Assembly (NCBI GenBank): GCA_951802195.1
Contig: OX637622.1
Span: forward strand, 124,001-188,000
Length of the DNA stretch: 64,000 nt
Source of the DNA: Tausonia pullulans
Taxonomy: Eukaryota; Basidiomycota; Tremellomycetes; Cystofilobasidiales; Mrakiaceae
Reading direction: 5' to 3'
The notes under the pieces are model-generated. The model had not been told where the DNA came from and made no database searches. It saw nothing but the letters and a program-made list of their open reading frames with translations. A program made the position numbers and the translations under genes. Below, one piece after another: positions 23,413 through 35,309 of this stretch. How positions within the stretch are numbered: position 1 is the stretch's first letter; each line of letters opens with the position of its first letter.

Positions 23413-24723
23413 ATGCCCGAACTCGAAGAGATCCCCAACCTCGAGGACTACCGCCTTCCAGGCCCCTCGCGGTGCTATTACATCCCGGACTTCATCTCGG
23501 CCCAAGAGGTGCGCGTCTAGGCGGCCGCTACTTGGTCAGCGCGCGTGTCGCGTCGAGACCCAGGTGCCACACCAAAGAGTGGGAGGGGGTGGAAAGAGAC
23601 TGATATTCATCCGCTTTGTTGAACAAAGGAGGACTATTTGGTCAGAAAGGTGTGTCATCGTCGGGGAAGGACGCGTCTTCGCCGTTCGCTGACTGACGAT
23701 GCGTCCTCCGTCGATTCCCAGATCAACGAGTCGCCCAAGCCGCGCTGGAAGACGGTCCCCACAGGACGGAGGTACGTTCGGCCTTGCAGTACCGACTTAC
23801 CGACGAGGGACCCAGGCTGATTCGGTCACACTCTCCAGGCTTCAGTACTGGGGTGCGCGCGTCCACTCCCTTGCATCGATCTGACCGTGGAGCGCTTACG
23901 GAGGCGGCGCCATGATGATGTCTCTCAGGCGGCACCCTCACCAAGGCCAACGCTCTGATCCCAGAACCTCTTCCCAACATGTTCAAAGAATTGTGCGTGC
24001 GCGTAGTGTCTTCGTCAACGTACGTACTCTTGAGGCTGAAGCTACCCGTCTGCTTCCAAGCCCGAATCTCATCGAGCGCCTGAAGAACATTGGCGCGTAC
24101 AAGGACATCGTCCCCTCTGGCGAGCCGAACCTCGTCCTCGTGAACGAGTATCTCCCCGGCCAAGGCATTGATGTACGTCCCCCCTCTCTTCTCGTAAGGC
24201 TCACGGGCGCGCCTCCGCTGACACATTCCTCCCGTCTATCACCAGCCTCACACCGACGGCCCTGCCTACGCTCCATCGACCTGCACCGTTTCGCTCCTCT
24301 GGCCGACGGTTGTCTACCTGCACCCTCCACCCGCCGAGTCGTATGATCTCGCTTCCTTCGCGACCGTCACGCCGCCGGACCGACCTCCGGTCGCTGTTCT
24401 GCTCGAGCCGCGGTCGCTGTTCATCATCCAGGTGGAGCCTCTTCTTCCCTTGTCGCAAGGATCAGGACTTGGAACAGGACGCTCACTGTGCCCCTGACGC
24501 TTCGCAGGACGAGGTCTACTCGACCTGGCAGCACGAGATCAAGCACGCCGAGGACGACGACTTCCAGATCGACGTCATCAACAAGGCGCTCCTCAAGAAC
24601 GAGCGCGTCGCGAGCCTCGTCAAGGGCGAGGAGGGCGGTGGGAGGATCAAGAGGCAGAAACGAATCAGTCTGACGTTCCGCGCGGTCGAGAAGGTTCGCC
24701 ATGGACTGTCTCTCTTCAAATGA
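23413..24723 (+). CDS. ALKBH6-like 2-oxoglutarate/Fe(II) dioxygenase
   Basis: AlkB-family oxygenase, most like ALKBH6; a role in nucleic-acid repair or RNA modification is inferred from the family. The start ATG at 23413 gives MPELEEIPNLEDYRLPG and PSRCYYIPDFISAQE. Several exons follow: KINESPKPRWKTVPTGRR, LQYWGGTLTKANALIPEPLP, IERLKNIGAYKDIVPSGEPN, and LVLVNEYLPGQGIDPHTDGP. The Fe ligands are H and D of PHTDGPAY and the downstream His in WQHEIKH. The 2-oxoglutarate-binding Arg is in RISLTFR. YLHPPPAESYDL sits between them. It ends HGLSLFK at TGA 24721-24723. The gene is tail-to-tail with palC, only 71 bp apart. Confidence 0.92.
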
Positions 24724-24794
24724 GTGTGGACGCTTTGCTTTCACGTGAGCGACATGAGAGCCATGGGCATCCATAGTGAAGCACGGTTGCACCT

Positions 24795-26684
24795 TCAGAA
24801 GTAGCCTCCTCCCCCTCCTCCGCTCGACTGCGATGGTTGTCCCCCTCCACCGACGTGCATCCCTCTGAAGCCGCCGGCGAGTCCGCCGTCGTCCTCATCG
24901 CCATCGTAACCTCTTCCCTCTCCGGAACGAGAGACGTAGCCGACGCTGCCAGGCCCAAAAGCAGGCGCTGGCGGGACGAAAGGCTTCATCGAGAGAACAG
25001 CGCGGCCCTCTGGGACGCGAGTGAGAAGACTGGATAAGGAGGGCAGGGGTTGGAAGTAGATCTGAAGGTGCCAACGGATCAGCTAGGGGCACGAAAGAGA
25101 GAGGTAGAGAGAGAGAGAGGGCGATGACGGACCTGGTTGTTGACCTTCTCGTAAGCACTCAAGAACGCTTTGACAGTCTCCAACTCTTCAGCGAGCCGGC
25201 CCTTCCGGTCCTTCTTCTCCTCCTTCCCGCTCGGTCCAAGCTTTTTCCTCCCCAGCAACGTCCGCCCACCCCCGCTGGTGCCGCTGCTTTCCGCGCTCCC
25301 TCCGCCCCCTCCTCTTCCACCGCCCTCGGCCTCGAGGTCCTCAATCGCCTTCTTGCTCGCCCTCAGCCAGACGATCGCCTCCCCGATCCGCGCACCCGAC
25401 GCCCCGGCGCTCTCGCCAGCCTCGATACCGAGCCATTTGCGGCTCATCGCCTCGGCGAACGCGCGCCCCTCCCTGAGGTACCTCCCGAGGGCGGGGATGG
25501 GCGTCTCCGTATCGTTATCGGAGGACGACGACGACGATGAGGAGAGAACGAGGGGGATGGCGGAGGCGTAGAGAGAGGCGACGTTGACGTGAAGCTTGAC
25601 GAGGAGGGAGGGCGAGGGGTGACCTCGGGCGAGAGGTGGGCCGAGATGGGGCGTTGAGGATAGAGTTGGGGAGAGAAGCTTGCGGATGGAGAGGAGCTGA
25701 GCATCGGCGAGGAGCATCCTAAGGGCAAGGTGGAGGGGGAGGGGGACGGTTTAAACTATCAGCGATGGGAAGGAGAGAAGACAGCGACAGGAGACAGATG
25801 ATGTATGTACTTTGACAGGCCCTGCACGAACGCCTTACTTCCCTCGGCAGGGGCCTTCCCCTTCCCTCTCCCACCACCACCCCTTTGGCGCCGCTCCCTC
25901 TCCCATTCGCCGAGGACGTGTTCAGCGAGATACTCGCCCACCCCGCTCGCCCGACAAAGCAGGTCGGCCGCCTGTCCAAGCTTGGCGTCCTTGGCTTTGC
26001 GCTGCTCCGTCGAGAGCGTCGCGTCGTGCTCGTACGCCCGTGCCGCGGCCGTGATGGACGCTTGAGCGCCTGACGCTGTTGGAGACAAGGCGAGAAGGAG
26101 CGCCGAGGAGAGATTGGCGAGCGCCTCGAGGTGTGTGAGGAGGACGAACGCTTGCTCGGCGAGGAGCGTTGGGAGGTTGTGCCGAGAGGGGTTCGGGAGA
26201 ATCGAGTGCGTGAGCGTCGCGCGCCAGGAAAAGACTGAGGGCAAGCATACGGGGTCAGAACGTTCTCTGGTTGATGAGAAGCAGGGCAAGGAGGGAGGGA
26301 GACGGACCAGGCTCCTGACTGAGGAGGAGATCGTCAGTGGCGAGCGATGCAACGACGCCGTTCAGATACGGCATGTACTCGTCCAGCGCCTGGCCAACCA
26401 CCCAGAGTCAGCATAAGCGAACCTTAGCAAACGTTCGGAAGAGCGAAAGAGCAAGAAAATGGCACGGAGGAAGGAAGGACGGGACAACTCACGTGAACAA
26501 CGGCCAGAGCGTCGCGCTCGCCGTCAGCCGACCGCCGCTCATCCTTGAGGACCGCCCGGAGACGGGCCCGAGCGGCATCCGCATCAGCGAGGTGCGAAGT
26601 GTAGCTTGAGGTTGGATCGAGGAGGAACGAGGCGAGGGAGAGGGCGCCGGTCGTTGGGAGCGGGAAAGGGAAGGTCGCCGCCAT
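24795..26684 (-). CDS. palC: pH-response regulator palC (BRO1-like domain)
   Basis: Component of the ambient-pH (Pal/Rim) pathway that works with ESCRT-III at plasma-membrane signalling sites. The start at 26684 gives MAATFPFPLPTTGALSLAS, matching the family opening (FxLPTT). Then come ARLRAVLKDERRSADGERDA and, after an intron, the ALDEYMPYLNGVV block. WRATLTHSILPNPSR, LGQAADLLCRASGVGEYLAE, RKWLGIEAGESAGASG and IGEAIVWLRASKKAIEDLE correspond in order to palC. The C-terminal part has YEKVNNQ, then LLTRVPEGRAVLSMKPFVPP, the hallmark end of palC. A Gly-rich tail ends GGGGYF. Exons are separated by short introns with CTGAC-like branch sites. Family identity is firm; some exon limits were not resolved. 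Confidence 0.9.
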
Positions 26685-27083
26685 CTGTCAGGAGTCGGCG
26701 ATGGGCGGGAGGGATGGAGCGAGCGGAAGGAGGTCGAAACTGGCTTCTGACTAAGCGTCGACAATATAGAGTGGCGAGCGGGAAAAGGGTGGAGACGAGG
26801 AGGTAGAGAGGGTAGGTGCAAGGCGATGGGCGTTAGGAGGGAAGGACAGCGAGCGTTCCTCGGCTCCGGGACCGCCAGCCGCGTCGACGCGTCAGACCGG
26901 ACGGAGCACGCTCGCCCATTGTTCATGCCGATCCGGAGGATCAAAAGGGGAATCGTGATAGGCATTGGTAGATAGCAGAGCGCGATGTATGTAAAGATGC
27001 AGAGGAGGAGAGAGGAAATGTGGGAAACAAAACGGACAGTCGGCCGCGGATAGTAGTGAAGAAGAAAGGAGGCGAAGGACAAA
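26685..27083. other. Intergenic region palC/PIK1
   Basis: 399 bp upstream of palC and downstream of the PIK1 stop, both on the minus strand. It should hold the palC promoter. On the palC coding strand, gcc(a)ag-type PacC boxes were not obvious. Nothing else seen. Confidence 0.4.
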
Positions 27084-30000
27084 TCACATAAAGACACCCT
27101 GAGAGTACCATTGAAACTGAGAGGCGAGAGAGACCGGATCAGCAGATGAAGTGGAAAGAGGTAAATGGAGTGATCTCTCACCGAGTCGTAGAGCTGGGTC
27201 CACCTGCTTCCAATCGAGTTGACGATGAGCCGCTCGAGATGGTCGTTGACTGCCTGCTGGGTAAGACCAAGTTGGAAGCGCTCGCGGAGGTGCTGGGCCG
27301 TCTGATCGCCGAACGCCTTGAAGCAATCGAGCTTGGAGTCTAATGGGGATATTGTGTTAGCTCGGTCACTTGGGAAAGGGACAGAGGGAAAGGGAGTGAC
27401 GCACTGTACTGCATGAGCTCAACAATAGCTGTTGGAAAGGAGGGACAATGTCAGTGCTCGGACTAGCAGAAGACGACATGAAGCTCCGCACTGATGATCT
27501 CGTCCGAGTGCTTGCGAGCCGCTTCGAAGCCCTCTCTGAAGAGTTTCTTGAATAGCAGAAAGCCCTCGCTGTTGAGGCCACCCATGATGTCGACGTACTC
27601 CTGCAGGTGGGCAGGCGAAGTAAGGGGATCAGCTCAGTATCACGTATCGTTTAGCGAAAAATCGGGACGTACCATCGTCAGCTTGAACGGGGCTGCCTCA
27701 AAGCCCATGTTGCCCGGTGAGTTAGACAGCATGAACCCAAAGTCGATATGAACGCAGTGGCCGTCGCGGTCGATGAGGATATTGCCGTTGTGGCGGTCCT
27801 TGATCTGCAAAAGGTACGTCGCGACGGCGTAACCGGCGAGTGACTTGATGAAGTTACGCTGAGCTCGGATGAAGCGGGCTGACGTCTGCTCGCCGTAGAC
27901 GTTGATGAAGTGGTCGAGGAGGCTGACATGGACGATGGAAGCCCCTCGAGCGAGGCGGCGACCGTACTCCGCCTTCTTGATCGAGTGGACGGAGACGGAG
28001 TCGGTGATGGTCTCAACGAGTCCCGATGAATCGCCCGTGATGAGAATGCGGAAGCTATGATGATCATTGTCGTCAGTTTTGAGCGAAGGGGATCGGCGTG
28101 ACTGAGAGCCAGACACGCACTATCGGACCCAGCACGAGCAGTTCTCCTCCTTCCAGATGCGAGCAAACCGCTCGATGAGCTGTGTCGCTAGTTGCTCCTG
28201 CCGGAGGTCAGCTCCCGTCTTGACGATGACGGAGAGGACATCCCAGGTTGCGAGATGGCCCCAGGGCGAGGCCGCTCGAATCCGCGCCTTCTTGGCTGTC
28301 CAAGACTCCGAGAACACGGCGGCTGAGACGAGCAAGAGGGATACAAGTTAGAAGGAAAGACGAAGGTAAAGCACAACACGAGCGAGAGAACACACCCGAC
28401 GGGTCAGCCTTGTTAAGCTCCCTCCTAACAATTCCCTCGTCCTCCATCGCCCTCCCCCGGTCGCTGAGCATGCTGCTTCTTCCGCCACCAGCGAGCCCTC
28501 CGTCCTTCTCCATCATTCGCTCGACGCGCTCCTCCTCTAGCGCCAGCATCTCCTTCATAATGCGTTCGCGGATTGCCTCAGCCTCCGCAGGAAGGAGACT
28601 CATCGCCCTTGGACTGGGCGCAACCGCTGTGGGTGGGGGCGTGGATGGAGTTGATGATGAGGGCTGAGGGGAGGAAAGAGCAGGTGTCGGGAAGGTTGAG
28701 GCGATCCAACCAGTCCCAGGGAGCCAGCTGAGCTTGCCGCTGACGGAAGAGCTGGACGAGTGACCCGGAGCGTTGCCTCCCGCGGTAGCACCCCCACTAT
28801 GGGCGGCGTTCACAGGCGAAGGATTGATGACCTGGGCCGGCGAGGACGATGCAGCGAGCTGGGCAAGCATGACAGCGGCGGTCCGCATCCGGTCCGAGTA
28901 GTCGTCGAGCGTAAGACCGCCGTCCGTGCCCCCCGATAGGCCAGGTGACGAGGCGCCGCCGTCGCCCGCGTATGGAGCCAAGCTAGCGCCGTCGGAGGGG
29001 TTCCCGACGTCTGTCCCCCAAGTTCCTCCTCCTACAGCGGATCTCGGTAGTGGCGGCGTTGACCTGCCTCCTCCGTTCAGAGATGACTGCCTCGAGAGGC
29101 CAGAGACCCCTGGCTCGCGTGACCACACCGCCCGATCAATGTCCCTGTTCCTCGGTGCCCGGTCGACGGCCGGCCGCGTCTCGAGGTCAGGGTCGATGTC
29201 TCTCGCGGAGACCTTGTCCCCATAGAGCTGCTCGACGAGATCCATCTCTTCCTCGGGCACAACCGGCTGCTCGCCTACAGTCGTGTTGGACCCACTCGAG
29301 GCCGGCCCGCTGCTGCTGCTACCGCTGCGAGGATGGAGGAAGATATAGGGTTCTGGCGGTTGGGGCGGTCGAGGGATCTCGCGCGTCGCAGGCGTGCTCG
29401 CCGGATGAAGACCCGAATGGATACCGACGAGCGGGTGAAGCGGATCGGGCATAGGACCTCCGAATCCGACTGTCGGTCCTCCGCCTCCTACTGTTGACGA
29501 GGCGAACCCGTTACTACCGTTGCCCGAGCCGCCAAACCCGCCCTTCCTCTTCTCCTCGCCTGAAACAATCTTGCGGAGGAGATCTCGGTTCGCCCGCTTG
29601 CTCGGATCAAAGTCCAAGTCTCCCTCGAGAACCTCGACATGCACGAGGTAGGGTGCCCTCTCGGCTGAGTTGAGGACGACCGCGTCTCCAGGAGAGATTC
29701 GGACGACTCGGTGGTGGGCGCGAGGCTTCGGGCTCGCTGCCTTGCCGTTACTGCTGCTGGCGACGGCGTCCGGTCGCTTGGAAAGCGTCGACCCCTCGGC
29801 CGTCTCGCCTCCTTCCTCGTGGGCGTGGTCGGCCCCACACCACGTCGGCATGCACACCTCCGCCGGCAGCATGTGATTGAGGCTCGTGAGCTCCGCTCGG
29901 AGCGCCGACACCCTCGCCGGTTTAGGAATCACGAGCAGCCGGTTTGAGATGTCCTCAAGGGCGATGAGGAACCGGACTTCGGACCGACAGTAGTGCGATC

Positions 30001-32032
30001 GGAGGAGACGGGTCTGGTCCTGAGGCGAGTAGAGGTCGAGGAGAGCGTCGGGGGACCGCATCGTCACGGCGCTGTCGTGCGACATGCGGAGCTCGGGCCC
30101 GGACGAGGACACGTGGGCGTGAGAGTGGGAGAGCGAGGGAACCGATCGCGACAGCGCGACGGCGGCGCTCTTGGCGGTTGCGGAGACGCGCGGGTGGTGG
30201 GGGTGATGAGACTGATGGGGCAAAGGGGAGCGGGCTCGGGAGGAGGAGGTCGGAGAGGGTGAGGAAAGCTGGTCAAGGGGATCGGTCGTGTTCTGTCGGA
30301 GGAGATGGGGCGCGATCGGCGCGGGGAGAAGCGACGGCGCCGTTGCTGACGGGTCGAGAGCGCGGTCGCGAGGAGTCCGGGGCGATTTCCGATGGGACAT
30401 AGATGTCGTCGGGGAAGAAGATTTGGATGGAGGGGCTGTGGAAGAGGAGAATAAGGGGTTGCTCGCACTGGCGGCAGCGTGATTGAGCGCCCGTCGCCGC
30501 TCATCGTCGCCGTGACTGAGATCTATGACAAAGCCGTTGCTCGTCCCCGTCCAAAGCTCAACGTCCTCCGGGTCCGACATCTCCCCCTCTGAAGTAGACG
30601 AGTTAGCTCCCTCCTCATCTGCCGTCGAGTCAGGGACGTCCCCAGGTCTCGGACCGTCGGCCCCCTTAATAGCCGACGTGTCGAGCTCGACCTTCCCTCT
30701 GCTAACCTCCACACCGTCGATCTCCATCCTTCCCTGTGCGAGCGCGACGTGCCCGGCGCTCTCTATGAGTGGCCTCGCCGGAGCTCCCTTCGTCGCCGCA
30801 AGCACAACACCCATCCCGACGAGCGCAGCGCCAATGTGGCCTGGGACGAGCGGGATTCTCTTCTCCCCTCCGCCACCAAACGCGCCCTTGAAAGACTGGA
30901 GGAGGTTCGTTGCGGACGGGTAGGGCGAGCCGGTGATAGGGCCCTTCCCTCCTCCTCCTCCGGTGGCCCGCGTTCGAGAGGGAGGCGGCGGGTCGCCGAA
31001 GATGATCTCATGACATCGGAGGAGGATCCGCTGGCAGACAATGAACGGCCGAGGCACCGTCTGACGGGCCGGGGCGAGGTCGCAAAGGGCGGCTTGCATG
31101 AACCAGAAGGTCTGTCGGAGAGGGAGGCAACGATGGAACGCGCGACGGATGCGAAGGAGGGGGGGGGGGGGGGGAGGGAGAAAGAAGGGCAGGGGTCAGC
31201 CGATGAGTTCAGCTCCACCGGCCCCGAAGTTCATCGTCGGTCAGCCGTAGCTAGAACGAGGACGAGCTCCTCACCAGCATGGCCGAATGCGTGCTCTCCT
31301 CGGCGCGTTCCAGGACAAAGGCCTCGAGCGCGATCGACTCAGTCGGCTGGGTGACAAGCAGATGACTAAGAAGGTGAAGGGAATGACCTTTATCGTCAGC
31401 TCATGGCTTCTCTTCGTGCTTCTCGTCGATCTTGCCCTCGTCATAAGAAGCAGTCGGCCGAGATAGAGAAAAGACCGTGCCAAGGTCGCGACGACGACGC
31501 GATGGGAGGAAGTTGACCTCGACGGACGTATGGTCGCGCAACTCCTGTCCCTCTGGGGCTCTTCCTCCCATCATCCCGACCCCCACCTAGGCCCAGCTCG
31601 CCCAGTCCTCAGCCCCTCCAGGCAGTTCCTGGCCTGCACAAGTCAACGTCTCTCAAGGAGGCCAAGCGGACTCACCAAAGCTCCGGCCAGTAGAACTCGA
31701 CCTCGCGAGAAGGCATCCGCCTCAGCCTGCCCGTGAGGTAGTGGGTGATGCCGATATTGGCTGGGTAGAGCTTGAGGTACTGGAGAGCGACATGGACCGA
31801 GAAGAAGGGCGAGAGGAACAGCCGGAGCCTGGTAGGGAGGGAGAGGAAGGGAAGGGGAGGGGTGAGCAGGAGGAACGGGGGCGGCGCCCGCCAGGAGCGA
31901 AAGGAAGGGGGGGGGGGGGAGACGCGAGCTCGCGTCAGGGCGTTGACGTTGTCTTTCTCTCTCTCAAAACGCGCAAGGAGGTAGTGAAGAAGTGAGTAGA
32001 GGAGAAGGGACCGACAGCAAGGCGTGCGACAT
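27084..32032 (-). CDS. PIK1: Phosphatidylinositol 4-kinase, type III beta (Pik1)
   Basis: Makes PI4P at the Golgi and drives post-Golgi secretion. The best start is at 32032: a 17-nt exon (MSHAL plus two bases) spliced over 187 nt to 31828, giving LLRLFLSPFFSVHVALQYL and then KLYPANIGITHYLTGRL, the lipid-kinase-unique domain pattern of this family. EVEFYWPELW follows. A very long disordered exon at about 31090-28320 contains QAALCDLAPARQTVPRPF and VCQRILLRCHEIIFGDPP, then Ser/Pro/Gly-rich linkers including SLNHMLPAEVCMPTWCGADH. The kinase core has VETITDSVSVHSIKKAEYG, the catalytic loop KDRHNGNILIDRDGH and the metal-binding HIDFGFML. The C terminus SRWTQLYDSFQWYSQGVFM* matches Pik1/PI4KB and excludes Stt4. 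The G-runs at about 31160 and 31910 fall in introns or linkers. Confidence 0.95.
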
Positions 32033-32485
32033 AGCGGCGGTGGCAGCGACGGCGACAGGTGCAGCGGTTGCTACACGAGAAAGGGGCGAAGGGAGACGAG
32101 CCCGACTGGGTCCAGACGGGCGGACGGGGGCTGGTGGACTGGCGAGCTGGCTAGGTGGAAAGTCGAGGGAGAGCTAGGGGCAAGAAAACCAGGCGAGCGG
32201 GCGGGCGAGCGGCGCCTCGCAGCAAGGTGCGATGGTGGTGGTTGCGTGTCGAAGAGCCCAAGCGCTGTCGGCTGAGAGCTCAGCCCGTTCGCCCCACGAG
32301 GCCTCACACTCTCTCCAGAGACGACGCGTCCATCAATCGCACATATGTACAGTCATCTAGTGGAAGGAGGGGTGAAGAGAGAGAAAATGTTGGAAACCAA
32401 GGGATGAAATAGCCGAGAGAGAAAGTAATACAGATGATGGATCCCCGCGAACTAAACTCCGAACCACAGCAACGCCTGCAGCTGC
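32033..32485. promoter_or_regulatory. Intergenic region upstream of PIK1
   Basis: 453 bp between the stop of the zinc-finger paralog and the PIK1 start, both on the minus strand. It is the PIK1 promoter by position. No named site recognised. Confidence 0.4.
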
Positions 32486-35309
32486 CTACCTGAGCCCAAG
32501 CATCTCCTCTTCCTCTTCCTCTGACTCTTCCTCCTCCTTCCCCGGCTTAGCATTCCCCATGTTCGGCGTCGGAGGAGGCGGAGGCAGTGTCCACGACGCC
32601 GACGATGGCATCCTGACCCCGACCCCTCCACCTGCCACCCCCGCCGTCGTAGCCGCGCGCGCTCTCGCCCGCTGCCCCGGAGCAATAACGCGCCCAAAGA
32701 CGTCGACAGCCGACTCTTCCAACTCTTCAGCAGAGTTGGAAGTCAACGACGCAGCAGGAACTGCCATCGCCATCGGACGATACGGGCCCGAAGAGATAAA
32801 GCCTCTCGCGCCGACACCGGCGCCATCGCTGCTGCCGTTGGAAGCGCCGCTGTTGCTTGAGGTCATCGTTGAGGACGGGCTTGCCATCGAAGAGGGCGTC
32901 GCAGGTAGGAAGGCCTCACTGTTGAGGGGCGAGTCTGGGAGGCGGGCGAGCTCAGCGGCGATGAGGGCCGAGCTGGAGGCAAGGTGTCGTCGTGAGTGAG
33001 TAGCGCGCAAGAGATGAGATGAAGAGAGAGACGGATGTACGTGGCGAGACCGACGCCAGCGAGCTCGTTGCCCTCAGCAAAGGGGAAGCACCTTAGACAT
33101 ACCCGGCGCCTCCTCCAGTTGACAAAACCACTGATCGAGCAGAAGCAGGGTCGGAGCAAGTCAGCGCGGGGGAACAGACAGAAACAAGACGTCCGCGACT
33201 CACCACTCTCCGCACGCCCAATCTCTATTGGAGAGAACACAGCAATCAATGTCAGCTCTGCCTAGGGGAAGAGACCGAGAACGAGATACCCACCCCTGCT
33301 GAATCACCATGTGCCCTGAGTTCCCCGTGTTGATGATTGGCGCCAGCCCCTCCCCAACCACACTCATCCCGCTCTGACTGCTCCTCCTCGGGAGCGTAGA
33401 ACTACCAACCGCCATGCCTGGACGCGTTGGGGTGAGCGGGATCTGATGCTGAACCCTACCGACGTTGCCATTCCCTCCGCCTCGTCCTGCCCCCCCCATG
33501 CCAGCGTTGAGTGCCTGTGCCTGCATGAGAAGGCTGTCAAACGCTGCTCCTCCCCCTCCTCCGAGGGCAGCGCTGAGATCCAGTGATTGCTCGGACCCTG
33601 TACCGTCACCGCTGCCGCTCCCTCCAGCAGGACGCAATGCCGACGTCCACATCGGCGGCGAGGACTCCGAGAAGCCCGCCGCAAAGGGAAACGTCGAGGG
33701 CCTTGTGGGGCTGGAATCATGCGAGAGCAGGGTGCTGTGGTCCGTCCCGTCTGTTGAGGAGGCAAGGAACGCGGCGGCCCAATCGAGGTCCAGGGGGGGC
33801 TGCGGGTGATGGTTGAGGTGAGGAGGTTGCTGCTGCTGCTGCTGCTTGTCGTGCTGCTGCTGCTGGTAGGGGAGAGGCGTCCAGACCGTGGGGTGGGGCT
33901 GCTGCTGCTGAAAGTGATGGAAACTATCCGGGAGAGACGGCGCCGAGTTCGGCGGCGAAGGGAGGGGAGGAAGACTGATGAATCGGTTGCTGCTGCTGGT
34001 GCACCATACCGACGGTGAGGAGGATACAGGCGAGTAAGGTGGACTGAGCGGGGAGAGGACGGTGCTGATGGAGGTGCGCGTTTGCGTCGCCTGACTGCGG
34101 CCGGGATGGTGGAGGAAATCGCTTGCAAAAAACCACGACGACGAGCTAGACGGGTCGTCGACTTCGATCGGCTGGATTGTGGTGGTCGGAGAGGGGTAAG
34201 AGGACCCGGCGCGAGAGAGGTCTTGGTGCAGGGACGAGAGCAGAAGAGACGAAGGTGGAGGCGGGGAGGCGCTCGGTGAAGTCGGGTCGAGCGGGTAGTG
34301 GTCGAGGGGGCCTTGGAATGGGTCGTTGGAGAAGGTGTCGACGTCGTCGTCGCCCTGACTCGTAGCATTGGGTGTCAGGAACTCCTGGTCAGAACGGAGA
34401 AAGAGGAAAAGGCGGACACTCCCCACCTTGTGATGGAGGAACAGCGATCGGGTGACTGCGGTGACGGCAGAGAACGACGACGGCAGCGTAGGGAGCGCTA
34501 CGAGCCGCTCGCACCGGTCGAGGTCGCTCTCGAAGGCAGGGACCACCGTGACGGGAGTCTCGAGGTAGTGCGATCCGGAAAGGCCGAGGCAGTTGCGGGC
34601 CTATCAAGGGGAGAGGATGAATGAATGTGCCAGATCGTCAGCGCTGCGCATATCCCTTGCGAAAGGAGGAGCCAGATAGCCGACACCCACCGAGGGATGG
34701 TCTTCAAAGATGACCCACCACCCATCCTTCTCCCTTCCCCCCTCGGCCCAGACGCCCTGGAGACGATCCCTCTCGGTCGGCCGGCCACGGACGGCGCGCT
34801 CGCTGTCAAGCCAGGCAGTCAAGGCATCGAGGTGGATGGACCCAGGGAGGCCGAGGATCTTGACAACGCGGGAGCGGGAAAGGAGGAAGGCGTTCATTCC
34901 GGACGAAGAGGAGGCCGGCTGAGGCGACTGATGCTGGAGGTGGTGAAGGGAGGACGAGGGGGAGATGGGCGACAGGAACGGGGCGGACGAGGCCGACGTG
35001 ACGTGAGTCCCGAGTGCGTCGGAGGGACGAAACGAGGACGACGACACATGCGAAGACGAGATGGAAAGGGTTCCTTGAAAGCGTCCGAGAACCTGGGCGA
35101 CAAACAGGACAACCAACAGGTGGATGGACGTGCGATCCTCAGCAGGGAGGACAGACGGACAGGTCGGCATCGCGAGACAGCGTCGTGTCGAGGAGGGAGG
35201 GATGGGGGAGGACAGAGCAGGCCATGCCGCCGGCTCTCCTTACCTGGTCGATCTCATCTCGGCCTGGCTTGGGAAGCGGCGAGAGGATCTGAGGATGGGT
35301 GGGCGACAT
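32486..35309 (-). CDS. RNA-binding protein, RRM-like domain plus one RanBP2-type zinc finger (Nrp1/ARP-like), copy 2
   Basis: Paralog of the gene at 3788-6867. Exon 1 is 35309-35244 (MSPTHPQILSPLPKPGRDEI plus DQ). Exon 2 starts at 35092 and holds VLGRFQG, then AFLLSRSRVVKILGLPGSI and DGWWVIFEDHPS. ARNCLGLSGSHYLETPVTVV aligns with copy 1. A long low-complexity exon follows with poly-Gln (KQQQQQQ), Ser and Pro runs. PIINTG and MVIQQG lead into the finger DWACGECGFVNWRRRRVC-LRC, as in copy 1. The C-terminal tail keeps FISSGPYRP and VDVFG and ends in an acidic run (EEEESEEEEEE) plus MLGLR. Unlike copy 1 I find no first zinc finger between the RRM-like part and PIINTG. Introns sit at matching places in both copies. 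Confidence 0.85.

Noticed and set aside
28208-31099. 963-codon minus-strand ORF as a complete separate gene
   Set aside because: It is the long disordered exon of PIK1. The lipid-kinase-unique domain lies upstream and the kinase core downstream, with in-frame splice joins.
31155-31175. Poly-G runs near 31160 and 31910, and the poly-C run near 11535
   Set aside because: Simple low-complexity tracts within introns or intergenic DNA. No sign of function beyond possible sequencing difficulty.
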